A DNA stretch of 9,110 bases from an uncultured Eubacteriales bacterium (GTDB lineage: Bacteria; Bacillota; Clostridia; Peptostreptococcales; Anaerovoracaceae): contig CACXCQ010000306.1 in NCBI GenBank assembly GCA_902766185.1, positions 1 to 9,110 of the forward strand, written 5' to 3'. Positions 1-7,477 of this stretch are shown one piece after another. The notes beneath the pieces are model-generated. The model was not told where the DNA came from. It was given only the letters and a program-made list of their open reading frames with translations, and did no database searches. How positions within the stretch are numbered: the stretch's first letter is position 1; each line of letters begins with the position of its first letter. A program made the position numbers and the translations under genes.

Positions 1-19
1 AGAGAGGCGGGAGAAGACC

Positions 20-1654
20 ATGATAACCAGGACACGACCAGACAACAAGAAAAAAGGCGTTTTGCTGCCGGTGTTTTCACTGCCGTCGAAATACGGCATC
101 GGATGCTTTTCCAGGGAAGCGAAGGAGTTCATCGACTGGCTTTCGCAGACCGGGCATTCGTACTGGCAGATCCTGCCTTTGAATCCGACGGGCATGGCGG
201 ATTCGCCCTACCAGCCTTTGTCGAGCTTCGCCGGAAACGCTTATTTCATCGATCCGGAGCAGCTGGTGGAGCAGGACCTGCTTTTGCGGGAGGAATTGGA
301 GGACTTCTATTTCGGGGAGGATGAGACCCGGGTGGAGTACGATGAGCTGTACGAGAGCCGGATGGAAATGCTGCGCATCGCCTACCGGCGGTTCGTCCGG
401 GAACGGGCGGAGGAGGCGGAGTACCGGAAGTTTCTTGCGGAAAACGCGTCCTGGCTGGAGGACTACGCCATATTCATGGCCCTGCGGGAGGAATACGGCA
501 AGGAGCTGAGCTGGGACGAGTGGCCGGATCCGCTGCGCTGCAGGGACGAGCAGGAGCTGAAGAACGTGAAGGAGCAGTTCGCGGAGGAATTCGACTTCTA
601 CCGGTGGACCCAGTACGAGTTTTACCGGCAGTGGGGCGAGCTGAAGGCCTACGCCAACGAGGCGGGGGTGAAGATTATCGGCGACATGCCGGTGTACGTA
701 TCCTACGACAGCGCCGACTGCTGGGCGGATCCGGAACAGTTCCAGCTGGACGAGGATCTGCAGCCCACCATGATCGCCGGAGTTCCGCCCGATCAGTTCG
801 CCGCGGAGGGCCAGCTTTGGGGCAACCCGCTCTATGACTGGGAAAAGATGAAGAAAAACGGATACCGCTGGTGGGTCAGCAGGATCCGGCAGAGCTTCGT
901 GATGTACGACGTGATCCGGCTGGATCACTTCCGGGGATACGAGGCCTATTACAGCTGCAAGGCGGATGCGCCCAACGGCATGAATGGCATCTGGCGTCCG
1001 GGCCCGGGGATGGACCTTTTCCGGCAGCTGGAGAAAACGGGGATCGTCTCCGATGCGCGGGAGCTCAGCGAACGCTTCATCGCGGAGGACCTGGGGTTCC
1101 TCACAGAAGGCGTCCATAAGCTTCTGGCGGATACCGGATTCGCGGGAACGAAGGTGCTGCAGTTCGCTTTCGACGGCGACCCGGAGAACCTTTATCTGCC
1201 GGAGAACTACGGGGAAAACTGCGTGGTCTACACCGGGACCCATGACAACGACACCACCGCCGGCTGGTTCCGGGGGCTCTCCCAGGACGAGCGGGCCGGG
1301 ATCCTGCAGTATCTGGGATACTCCGGCATCGACGCCTGGTGGCTGGTGCTGGAGTCCGACGCGGCCATAGCCCGGGGAGAGAAGCCGGACGCCTCCGCAG
1401 TCGTGCACCGCGATGGTGAGGAATTATCCGCAAAGGCAGGCTGGCACCCCGGCGAGCCCGTTCCGGATCCCGCCGTGCTGGTCACGGACCTGCTCATCGA
1501 GAAGGCGCTGGACAGCAGGGCGAAGATCGCCATCATCCCCCTGCAGGACTACCTGCGCATGGGTAGCGAGGCCAGAACCAACACCCCCGGCACCATCGTG
1601 AACAACTGGTGCGTCCGGATCCCTGCCGCCGGCACAGGAACGGAAAGGAGATAA
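20..1654 (+). CDS. malQ: 4-alpha-glucanotransferase (amylomaltase, GH77), atypical C-terminal region
   Basis: This cytosolic enzyme moves alpha-1,4-glucan segments between maltodextrins, releasing glucose and making longer chains usable by phosphorylase or other glucan enzymes. The 544-residue product opens with the family's GVLLPVFSLPS and carries GDMPVYVSYDSADCW and the AGVPPDQF...GQLWGNPLYDW loop. The catalytic set is complete: nucleophile D302 in RLDHFRG, acid/base E356 in AEDLG and transition-state Asp D409 in THDND. PLQDYL and NTPGT follow near the end. Two things are odd. A roughly 40-residue stretch (about 445-485) separates DAWW from the helix before PLQDYL, where most homologues are continuous. 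The protein also stops soon after NWCVR, where homologues usually have NWxWR plus a further C-terminal helix. No signal peptide is seen, so it is cytoplasmic. The start is the first ATG after a purine-rich GGCGGGAGAAG. The downstream gene follows after 7 bp. Confidence 0.96.
   Translation: MITRTRPDNKKKGVLLPVFSLPSKYGIGCFSREAKEFIDWLSQTGHSYWQILPLNPTGMADSPYQPLSSFAGNAYFIDPEQLVEQDLLLREELEDFYFGEDETRVEYDELYESRMEMLRIAYRRFVRERAEEAEYRKFLAENASWLEDYAIFMALREEYGKELSWDEWPDPLRCRDEQELKNVKEQFAEEFDFYRWTQYEFYRQWGELKAYANEAGVKIIGDMPVYVSYDSADCWADPEQFQLDEDLQPTMIAGVPPDQFAAEGQLWGNPLYDWEKMKKNGYRWWVSRIRQSFVMYDVIRLDHFRGYEAYYSCKADAPNGMNGIWRPGPGMDLFRQLEKTGIVSDARELSERFIAEDLGFLTEGVHKLLADTGFAGTKVLQFAFDGDPENLYLPENYGENCVVYTGTHDNDTTAGWFRGLSQDERAGILQYLGYSGIDAWWLVLESDAAIARGEKPDASAVVHRDGEELSAKAGWHPGEPVPDPAVLVTDLLIEKALDSRAKIAIIPLQDYLRMGSEARTNTPGTIVNNWCVRIPAAGTGTERR
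1645..1650 (+). promoter_or_regulatory. Shine-Dalgarno of the phosphatase gene, embedded in the malQ 3' end
   Basis: AAGGAG sits in the last Glu-Arg-Arg codons of malQ, just before its TAA, and 11 nt ahead of the phosphatase ATG. Ribosomes finishing malQ would expose or reload this site, which suggests translational coupling. It also supports the first ATG as the phosphatase start. Confidence 0.75.
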
Positions 1655-1661
1655 GCGAGAG

Positions 1662-3023
1662 ATGCTCACAACAATGGGTGGTCTGTTTATGAAAATGACG
1701 GAAACGCTGGCGGTGCTCATCGTCATCGCGTTTCTGGTCAGCGGCTCCAACCTGACGACGAAGCTTCAGCGGGCGGAGAGCCGCTGGAGGTATGAGATCC
1801 TCCCCGGAATCCTGGGTGGATTGTTCGGCATCTATGGAAACCTTGCCGGTGTGGACGTCAACGGAGCGGTGGTCTCCGTGCGGGACGTAGGCCCCATGAT
1901 GGCCGGCATCACCGGCGGCCCCATGGGCGGGATCATCGCCGGCGCCATCGCCGGCGGGCACAGGATGTTTCTCGGCGGGATCACAGCCAACGCCTGCATC
2001 ATCGCCACATGCCTGATCGGACTGATCTGCGGCCTGGTCTCCATGCGGTACCGGGAGCGGGTGGTCGATCCGGTGCACGCCTTTATCCTGGGCGGTCTGC
2101 TTGAGATCATGCACCTGTGTATCGTTCTGGTGATGGTCAAACCCTTCGAGGCGGCCTGGGAGATCGTGGCGCAGATATTCCTCCCGTTCGTTATGATCAA
2201 CGCGCTGGGATTCACGGTGCTGGTCCTTACCATGAACACGGTGAACAAGCAGCGCAAGATCGAGGCGGAGCGAAGCCGGTTGCAATCCGAGCTCAGGGTG
2301 GCGGCGGACATACAGCAGTCTCTGCTGCCGCATCTGACGGAACAGTTCCCGGGAAGGAAGGAGATCTCCGTCGCGGCGTCCATGACCGCGGCCAAGGATG
2401 TGGGCGGCGACTTCTATGACTTTTTCTTCGTGGATGACAGCCATATGGCCGTGGTCATTGCGGACGTCTCCGGCAAGGGGGTCCCGGCCTCTCTGTTCAT
2501 GGTCAACGCGAAGACGACGCTGCAGAACTGCGTGCGGGACATCCCGGATCTGGCAGAGGCCATCTGCAAAGCCAACGACAGCCTTTGCAGGAACAACGAA
2601 GCCGAGATGTTCGTTACGGCGTGGATCGGGGTGCTGGAGCTCGCCACCGGAAAGATGCGCTACGTGAATGCCGGCCACAATCCGCCGGTGATGATCACGC
2701 CGCCCGCAGCGGAGTACATCCGGGCCAGATCCGGCCTGGTGCTTGCGGCGATGGAGGGAGTTCCCTATAAAGAGAAGCAGTTCGAAATGAAGCCCGGAGA
2801 CAGGCTGTTCCTGTACACGGACGGCGTCACCGAGGCCATCGATAAACTCGAGAATCAGTACGGCGAGGACCGCCTTCTGGACTGCCTTCAGGCCGCGCAA
2901 AAGCAGGACTGCTCTTCGGTGCTGCAGCGTGTGACAGAGGATATGGAAAGTTTCGTGAAGGGCGCAGAAGCCTTTGACGATGTGACGATGGTATGCCTGG
3001 AATACCGGGGACCGCAGGAATAG
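1662..3023 (+). CDS. Membrane 5TMR-LYT sensor fused to PP2C/SpoIIE-type serine phosphatase
   Basis: The 453-residue protein is a probable integral-membrane serine/threonine phosphatase. Residues about 12-185 are hydrophobic with several membrane segments. The Gly-rich core, from VSVRDVGPMMAGI through GGIIAGAIAGGHR to the LGGITANACIIA helix, matches the LytS/YhcK-type 5TM receptor domain. A charged helix (about 193-220, ending AADIQQSLLP) acts as a linker, as in RsbU/SpoIIE-family proteins. The phosphatase domain (about 225-450) has its metal-binding signatures intact: D250 in GGDFYD, D268 in DVSGKG, NAGHNPP, D387 in LYTDG and D439-D440 in DDVTM. It should therefore be active. Family members usually dephosphorylate STAS-domain anti-anti-sigma factors, but no STAS protein or kinase is encoded here, so the substrate is unknown. 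The first ATG is preferred because AAGGAG lies 11 nt upstream; in-frame Met codons at residues 5, 10 and 12 are alternatives. Confidence 0.92.
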   Translation: MLTTMGGLFMKMTETLAVLIVIAFLVSGSNLTTKLQRAESRWRYEILPGILGGLFGIYGNLAGVDVNGAVVSVRDVGPMMAGITGGPMGGIIAGAIAGGHRMFLGGITANACIIATCLIGLICGLVSMRYRERVVDPVHAFILGGLLEIMHLCIVLVMVKPFEAAWEIVAQIFLPFVMINALGFTVLVLTMNTVNKQRKIEAERSRLQSELRVAADIQQSLLPHLTEQFPGRKEISVAASMTAAKDVGGDFYDFFFVDDSHMAVVIADVSGKGVPASLFMVNAKTTLQNCVRDIPDLAEAICKANDSLCRNNEAEMFVTAWIGVLELATGKMRYVNAGHNPPVMITPPAAEYIRARSGLVLAAMEGVPYKEKQFEMKPGDRLFLYTDGVTEAIDKLENQYGEDRLLDCLQAAQKQDCSSVLQRVTEDMESFVKGAEAFDDVTMVCLEYRGPQE

Positions 3024-3026
3024 AGA

Positions 3027-5078
3027 TTACCGCGCTTCAAGAATCATGGCCTGACCGGGGAGGACGATAATGTCGTCTTCAAAGATCGCGCCGGACAGCA
3101 GATCCCTCCACGATCCGTGCAAAGGCAGGACGTGCTGGGACTGGCCGCAGTTGGCGGCAGTGATCAGACGCGCGGTATTTTTATTTCTGGAAATGCTGGC
3201 CGGGGTGATCTCCTCGTCCGGCAGGAAGCGCTCGAAGGAGAAGAAACCGTCCCGGGCGACCAGGAGGCGGTAATCTCCGTCAATGTAGACGGCGTGACTG
3301 CTCCGGATGGCGATGACCTTCCTGTACCAGTCCTGCAGATCTTTGTTCTCGCTTCCCCAGGGGAAGCAGCGGCGGTTGAACGGGTCGTTGTAGCCTTCCA
3401 TGCCGGCCTCGTCTCCGTAGTAGATGCAAGGCACGCCGGGCAGGGTCATCTGGAGCACCACGGCGACCTTCAGCCTGCGTATGCCGGAAGCCCACTGGAC
3501 GGGATCCATCTTGACGGAGGCCTTTACCTCGCGGGAAGCGTCCGGTCCCAGCTTTTGCCCGGCGAGGGCGGTGATGATCCGCTCCGTGTCGTGGGTGCCG
3601 AGAATGTTCATCAGGGCGTGGACCACCCGGCTGGGATAGTGCTCCATGATCATGGCCATGGGCCAGGCCAGAGCCTGCGCGTCCCCGTTCCGGACGTAAT
3701 CGATGATGCCCCGGCGCAGGGGATAGTTCATCACCGAATCCAGTTTATCGCCCTCGAAATAGTTTTTTCGTTCTTCGTAGGCCACCTTGTTGGAGGCGTC
3801 CTCCCAGACCTCTCCCAGCATCAGGGCATCGGCCTTCTCTGCCTTTGCGGCAGCGGTCAGCTTCTCCAGGAACTCGCGGGGAAGCTCGTCCACCACGTCC
3901 AGCCGCCAGCCGGAAGCACCGGCGCGGAGCCACTTGCGGATCACGCCGTTTTCGCCGGCCATGAACTTCTGATAGGAGAGGACGTTTTTGTTCACCCGGG
4001 GCAGGGTCGAGATGCCCCACCAGCTCTGCCAGCCGCCGTTCTCGAAATAGTACCAGTCCCGATAGGGGGAGTCCGGATGGTGGCAGGCGCCGTCGCCGTA
4101 GCGGTCATGGATGTCGAAGTAGCGGGAGTCCGAGCCCGTATGGGAGAAGACCCCGTCGCAGATGATCCGGATGCCGCGCTCCGCCGCCTCCGCGCAAAGC
4201 CTGGAGAATCCCTCGTTGTCCCCGAACATGGGGTCGACCTTCATGTAGTCCGAAGTGTCGTACTTGTGGCTGGAATAGGCCTCAAAAATGGGGCTCAGGT
4301 AGAGACAGGTCACGCCAAGCTCCTGAAAATAGGGGAGCTTTTCCCGGACGCCTTCCAGGTTGCCCCCGAAGAAATCGTTGTTCAGGATCTCTCCGTGCTC
4401 ATCCGGGCGCCACTCGGGCATGCCGCCCCAATCGTCACGGAGGATCTTTCCCTTCATGGGAACGGGATCGCCGGATCTGGCGAAGCGGTCCACGAAGACG
4501 TGATAGAAGACGCCGCCGCGGATCCAGTCGGGCTCCTCGTATTCGGGTTCGAAGACCGTGATCTGCCAGGCCATGGGCTCATAGGTGAGCACGGCCTGGC
4601 CGCCGCTCATGTCGCAGCCTACGAACGACGGACCCTCGTATTTTTGGACCGGCGCGTCCCAGCCGTTGTCCGTGCCTTCGCGCCACCCCCGCCAGCCTTC
4701 CTCGTCCTCGGGATCGGTCTGGGGATCCTGATGGGTATTCGGCAGGTCCGCCGGAGCATCCACCAGCTCGAACCAGTACCAGTAAAGGCCCGCGGATTCC
4801 GGCACGAAAGATACGCTCCAGGCGGTGTACAGGTCGCTGCCCGCCACGGATCCGACCGCTGAGCCGGCCGCTGATCCGTCGGTTCCCGGAAGCGGCGCCT
4901 GCTGCATGGGAAGCTCCTGCCGGCTGTCGTCCTTGTCGAAGCAGGCGTGCAGCACCGGCTGCAGCCCCTGAAGGCTCTGTTCCGTCAGCAGGGTCAGTCG
5001 TATAGGAAATCCGGCCTGCCTTGCGCCGGTCGGATTTCGAAACATGGTATTGCTTGCGTCATGAATGATCTTGATCAT
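3027..5078 (-). CDS. Cytoplasmic GH13 alpha-amylase / neopullulanase-like glucan hydrolase
   Basis: This 683-residue glycoside hydrolase family 13 enzyme probably hydrolyses alpha-1,4 (possibly alpha-1,6) bonds in glycogen or maltodextrins. No signal peptide is visible, so it should act in the cytoplasm. Residues about 1-180 form an N-terminal beta-rich domain (YWYWFEL near 99-105). The TIM barrel starts near GGVFYHVFVDRF (about 188) with all GH13 regions: region I DGVFSH (D308, H313), region II GWRLDVVDE (nucleophile D394), region III LGEVWE (acid/base E423) and region IV GTHDTE (D497). A C-terminal beta domain ends near PGQAMILEAR. Oddities are a Gly-Ser tandem repeat at residues 68-81 and an acidic, Trp-rich loop at about 107-143. 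It follows glgD by 16 bp and is presumably the last gene of glgC-glgD-GH13. The exact GH13 subfamily and bond specificity cannot be decided by eye. It lacks the look of a GlgB or classical GlgX. Confidence 0.92.
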   Translation of the reverse strand: MIKIIHDASNTMFRNPTGARQAGFPIRLTLLTEQSLQGLQPVLHACFDKDDSRQELPMQQAPLPGTDGSAAGSAVGSVAGSDLYTAWSVSFVPESAGLYWYWFELVDAPADLPNTHQDPQTDPEDEEGWRGWREGTDNGWDAPVQKYEGPSFVGCDMSGGQAVLTYEPMAWQITVFEPEYEEPDWIRGGVFYHVFVDRFARSGDPVPMKGKILRDDWGGMPEWRPDEHGEILNNDFFGGNLEGVREKLPYFQELGVTCLYLSPIFEAYSSHKYDTSDYMKVDPMFGDNEGFSRLCAEAAERGIRIICDGVFSHTGSDSRYFDIHDRYGDGACHHPDSPYRDWYYFENGGWQSWWGISTLPRVNKNVLSYQKFMAGENGVIRKWLRAGASGWRLDVVDELPREFLEKLTAAAKAEKADALMLGEVWEDASNKVAYEERKNYFEGDKLDSVMNYPLRRGIIDYVRNGDAQALAWPMAMIMEHYPSRVVHALMNILGTHDTERIITALAGQKLGPDASREVKASVKMDPVQWASGIRRLKVAVVLQMTLPGVPCIYYGDEAGMEGYNDPFNRRCFPWGSENKDLQDWYRKVIAIRSSHAVYIDGDYRLLVARDGFFSFERFLPDEEITPASISRNKNTARLITAANCGQSQHVLPLHGSWRDLLSGAIFEDDIIVLPGQAMILEAR
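4836..4877 (-). repeat. 12-bp tandem repeat encoding Gly-Ser-X-X units in the GH13 gene
   Basis: On the coding strand this stretch encodes GSAAGSAVGSVAGS (residues 68-81), three tetrapeptide units of the form GSxx plus a final GS. The DNA units resemble one another (ggctcagcggtc-like) but are not identical. The product looks like a flexible linker or surface-loop insertion within the N-terminal beta domain and may vary in copy number among strains. Confidence 0.7.
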
Positions 5079-5094
5079 GGTCTTCTCTTCTTGG

Positions 5095-6213
5095 TCAGAT
5101 TCGCTCGCCCTTTCCGCAGAGGAAGGGATGAGTCAGGTATCCGGACAGCAGGCGGCCGTCATCGATGATGACTTCCTTATCCAGCACCGCGTAGTTCAGG
5201 TGTGCGCCTTCGCCAACGGTGGAGTCCTGCATGATGACGCTGTTTTCCACAACGGCATTCTTTTTGATCCGGGCACCCCGGAAGATGATGCTGTTGCGGA
5301 CCTCGCCTTCGATCACCGCGCCGTCGGCGATCATGCTGTTGGAGACCTTGGCGTCCTTGCTGTAGCGGGTAGCCGGGCTGTCCTTGGTCTTGGTGATGAC
5401 CGGGCCGGACTCGGCGTGGAAGAGATTCTTCCGGACGTCGTGATCCAGCAGTGCCAGACTGCCGCTCAGGTATGAGGTCAGATCCTCCAGATAGATGATC
5501 ATCTCGTCGGTGAAGTGGGCGTAGACGCGCTTCGTGTTGAGGGTCTCCTGCAGCTGCTCCAGAGAAGTCAGTCCCCGGGGGTTGCGGGAGAGGCTGTCCA
5601 GCATATCCAGCAGGAGCTCGCGCTCTACGACGCAGGTGTTCATGGTCAGCTCGCTGAGCAGAGCATCGCTCTGCGCCGGGTCGATGGAGATGATCCGGCC
5701 GTCGTCATTGGTCACCAGGCCGATCCGCTTGTGCAGCGGCGTAGCGTTGACAACATTGTTGCCGAACATGCTGGTGATGTCCGCCTGCTTGTCGATATGG
5801 GCCTGCAGCAGAGCAGCGAAGTCCAGGCTGCCCACGTATCCGGTGCCGCACAGGATCAGGTATTTTTCCTTCAGCTGGCGGATATAGAATTCGTTGTTGC
5901 GAAGGATCTGGAGCCGGGAGCCCTCGGCGAGGACGCTGTCAGCAGAGGACAGGGGAGGAAGGTAACGAAGACCGCCGTTCTTGCGGTCCAGGTCCCACTC
6001 CGCGCCGGACTGCACGTGGTGCATGACGCTGTCGTACTGGTCGGTCATGATGATGCCAACGCTGCTGATGTCCGCGTTGATCATATTGCTGAGGCTGAAG
6101 TCGATCAGCCGGTATTTCGCGCCGAAGGGAACGGCGGACAATGTGCGGTGCTGTGTCAGTTCCTTTGACAGCCAGGCCGCGTTATCTGCTAAAATGATTC
6201 CTGCAGCATCCAT
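5095..6213 (-). CDS. glgD: GlgD, non-catalytic subunit of glucose-1-phosphate adenylyltransferase
   Basis: The 372-residue protein is homologous to GlgC along its length: GAKYRLIDFSLSNM near the N-terminus and a C-terminal hexapeptide-repeat beta-helix (about 290-355, with NSMIADGAVIEGEV and NSIIFRGARI). The catalytic signatures are lost. The nucleotide-binding GGxGxRL loop is replaced by ADNAAWLSKELT, and the SGDH motif carrying the catalytic Asp is replaced by CGTGYVGSLDF. This is the known pattern for GlgD of Bacillota, which assembles with GlgC into a hetero-oligomer and boosts or tunes its activity. The start codon is 1 bp after the glgC stop, with a strong AAAGGAGG inside the last glgC codons, so translation is probably coupled to give balanced subunit amounts. 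Length is normal for GlgD. Confidence 0.95.
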   Translation of the reverse strand: MDAAGIILADNAAWLSKELTQHRTLSAVPFGAKYRLIDFSLSNMINADISSVGIIMTDQYDSVMHHVQSGAEWDLDRKNGGLRYLPPLSSADSVLAEGSRLQILRNNEFYIRQLKEKYLILCGTGYVGSLDFAALLQAHIDKQADITSMFGNNVVNATPLHKRIGLVTNDDGRIISIDPAQSDALLSELTMNTCVVERELLLDMLDSLSRNPRGLTSLEQLQETLNTKRVYAHFTDEMIIYLEDLTSYLSGSLALLDHDVRKNLFHAESGPVITKTKDSPATRYSKDAKVSNSMIADGAVIEGEVRNSIIFRGARIKKNAVVENSVIMQDSTVGEGAHLNYAVLDKEVIIDDGRLLSGYLTHPFLCGKGERI

Positions 6214-6214
6214 A

Positions 6215-7429
6215 TTATCTGCCTCCTTTCTCGTCCGTCAGATCCTCTGCGGTGGCGATGATCTTTCCGGGAGCAACCTTCGTTCCAGCCGGGATCTCCA
6301 CGTTGGGTCCGATGACCGTCAGCTCGCTGTCTTCATCCAGAGGGGCGCCGATCACCGCGCCCTCGCCGATGGTCACGTGGTCCGCGACGATGGCGTGATC
6401 CACAGTGGCTCCTTCGCCGATGGCCGCGCTGTCCATGACCACGCTGTCACGGACGGCCGCCTGCGGGCGCACGGCCACATCGCTGAAGATCACGGAGTTT
6501 TTCACGGTGCCGTGAAGGGAACCGCCATCGCCGATGATGGAGTTGGTGACCTCCGCGTCCTCGCCCATGTATTCCGGATGGGTGAAGCCGTGGCGGTAGT
6601 AGATCTTCCAGCCCGGGTCGTTCAGGAACAGCTCCGGAACATCGCCCAGGGCATCCATGTTCGCCGCCCAGAAGGAGGACAGGGTGCCCACGTCCTTCCA
6701 GTATCCGCCGTACAGATAGGCGAACATCCGCTGGCCGTCCGCCAGCATCCTGGGGATGACGTTCTTGCCGAAGTCGCTGTCGGAATCCGGATCCAGCTCG
6801 TCGATGTTCAGGTACTGGATCAGCTTGTCCGTGCTGAAGATGTACACGCCCATGCTGGCCAGAGTGCTGTTGGGATGGGCCGGCTTCTCGGCGAACTCGG
6901 TGATCCTGCCGGTGGAATCGGTGGTCATGATGCCGAAACGGCTGGCCTCTTCCAGGGGAACATCGATGACGGAGATGGTGCAGTCAGCTTCGTTGTCGAT
7001 GTGCTCCTGCAGCATGATCCGATAGTCCATCTTGTAGATATGGTCTCCGGAGAGGATCAGTACGTACTTCGGGTTATAGCGACGGATGAACCGCAGGTTC
7101 TGATAGATAGCGTTCGCTGTTCCCAGGAACCACTCTGCGCCCTGCTCGCCTTCATAGGGGGGCAGGACGTGCATTCCGCCGAATTTCAGGTTCATGTCCC
7201 ATGGCTCGCCCCGTCCCAAATAGTCGTTCAGCTCCAAAGGCTGGTACTGCGTCAGCACGCCGACGGTGTCGATGTCGGAGTTGATGCAGTTGGACAAGGG
7301 AAAGTCGATGATCCGGTACTTTCCGCCAAATGGAACTGCCGGCTTGGCGGTGGTCTTCGTCAGAGGAACAAGACGGCTGCCCTGTCCGCCGGCAAGCAGC
7401 ATGGCAACGATTTGTTTCTTTTCGCTCAT
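6215..7429 (-). CDS. glgC: Glucose-1-phosphate adenylyltransferase (ADP-glucose pyrophosphorylase), catalytic subunit
   Basis: The enzyme makes ADP-glucose and pyrophosphate from ATP and glucose-1-phosphate, the committed step of bacterial glycogen synthesis, in the cytoplasm. The 404-residue product has the nucleotide-binding loop [14 protein letters not shown] (about 11-24), [18 protein letters not shown], the catalytic Asp D129 in [19 protein letters not shown] and the glucose-1-phosphate-binding FAEKP (K182). It ends in a left-handed beta-helix (about 300-375; [30 protein letters not shown]). The start is supported by AAGGAG 11 nt upstream. It is the first gene of the minus-strand operon and is driven by a promoter-like element in the intergenic region. 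Allosteric effectors cannot be read from the sequence, and GlgD probably contributes to regulation. Confidence 0.97.
   Translation of the reverse strand: MSEKKQIVAMLLAGGQGSRLVPLTKTTAKPAVPFGGKYRIIDFPLSNCINSDIDTVGVLTQYQPLELNDYLGRGEPWDMNLKFGGMHVLPPYEGEQGAEWFLGTANAIYQNLRFIRRYNPKYVLILSGDHIYKMDYRIMLQEHIDNEADCTISVIDVPLEEASRFGIMTTDSTGRITEFAEKPAHPNSTLASMGVYIFSTDKLIQYLNIDELDPDSDSDFGKNVIPRMLADGQRMFAYLYGGYWKDVGTLSSFWAANMDALGDVPELFLNDPGWKIYYRHGFTHPEYMGEDAEVTNSIIGDGGSLHGTVKNSVIFSDVAVRPQAAVRDSVVMDSAAIGEGATVDHAIVADHVTIGEGAVIGAPLDEDSELTVIGPNVEIPAGTKVAPGKIIATAEDLTDEKGGR
6222..6229 (-). promoter_or_regulatory. Shine-Dalgarno of glgD, embedded in the glgC 3' end
   Basis: AAAGGAGG on the minus strand is encoded by the last Lys-Gly-Gly codons of glgC, 8 nt before the glgD ATG. 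The glgC stop and the glgD start are separated by one base (TAA-T-ATG). This fits coupled synthesis of the two pyrophosphorylase subunits. Confidence 0.85.
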
Positions 7430-7463
7430 GTGAGATCCTTCTCCTTTCCGATTATGTTTACGT

Positions 7464-7477
7464 TTTTGCTCGCAAAA
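7464..7477. promoter_or_regulatory. Palindromic operator candidate over the glgA -35 region
   Basis: TTTTGC-TC-GCAAAA is a perfect 6-bp inverted repeat with a 2-bp centre. The loop would be too short for an RNA hairpin, so a dimeric DNA-binding protein site is the more natural reading. It covers the -35 position of the predicted glgA promoter and lies in the predicted glgC leader, so a bound protein could affect both directions. The regulator is unknown. A repeat of this size can also arise by chance in a gap this long. Confidence 0.35.

Noticed and set aside
77..1408. Long open frame (443 codons) on the minus strand opposite malQ
   Set aside because: The translation is low in recognisable motifs and shows no domain, while the plus strand encodes a complete GH77 enzyme. 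Long antisense frames are expected in GC-rich coding DNA.
1533..2900. 455-codon open frame on the minus strand opposite the phosphatase gene
   Set aside because: The product is His/Asp/Arg-rich with no family signature. The plus strand carries intact PP2C motifs throughout.
3117..4862. 581-codon open frame on the plus strand opposite the GH13 gene
   Set aside because: Composition is typical of an antisense shadow and no domain is visible. All GH13 motifs lie on the other strand.
3027..5078. Calling the GH13 gene glgB or glgX
   Set aside because: The N-terminal domain layout and motif context (GGVFYHVFVDRF, DGVFSHTG, GTHDTE) fit alpha-amylase/neopullulanase-like enzymes better than branching enzyme or classical GlgX, so no symbol is given.
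7455..7470. Possible catabolite-responsive element (cre) for CcpA
   Set aside because: One half (CGTAAACA on the minus strand) fits the consensus, but the other half mismatches at the conserved TG and its flanking base, so the site is too weak to call.
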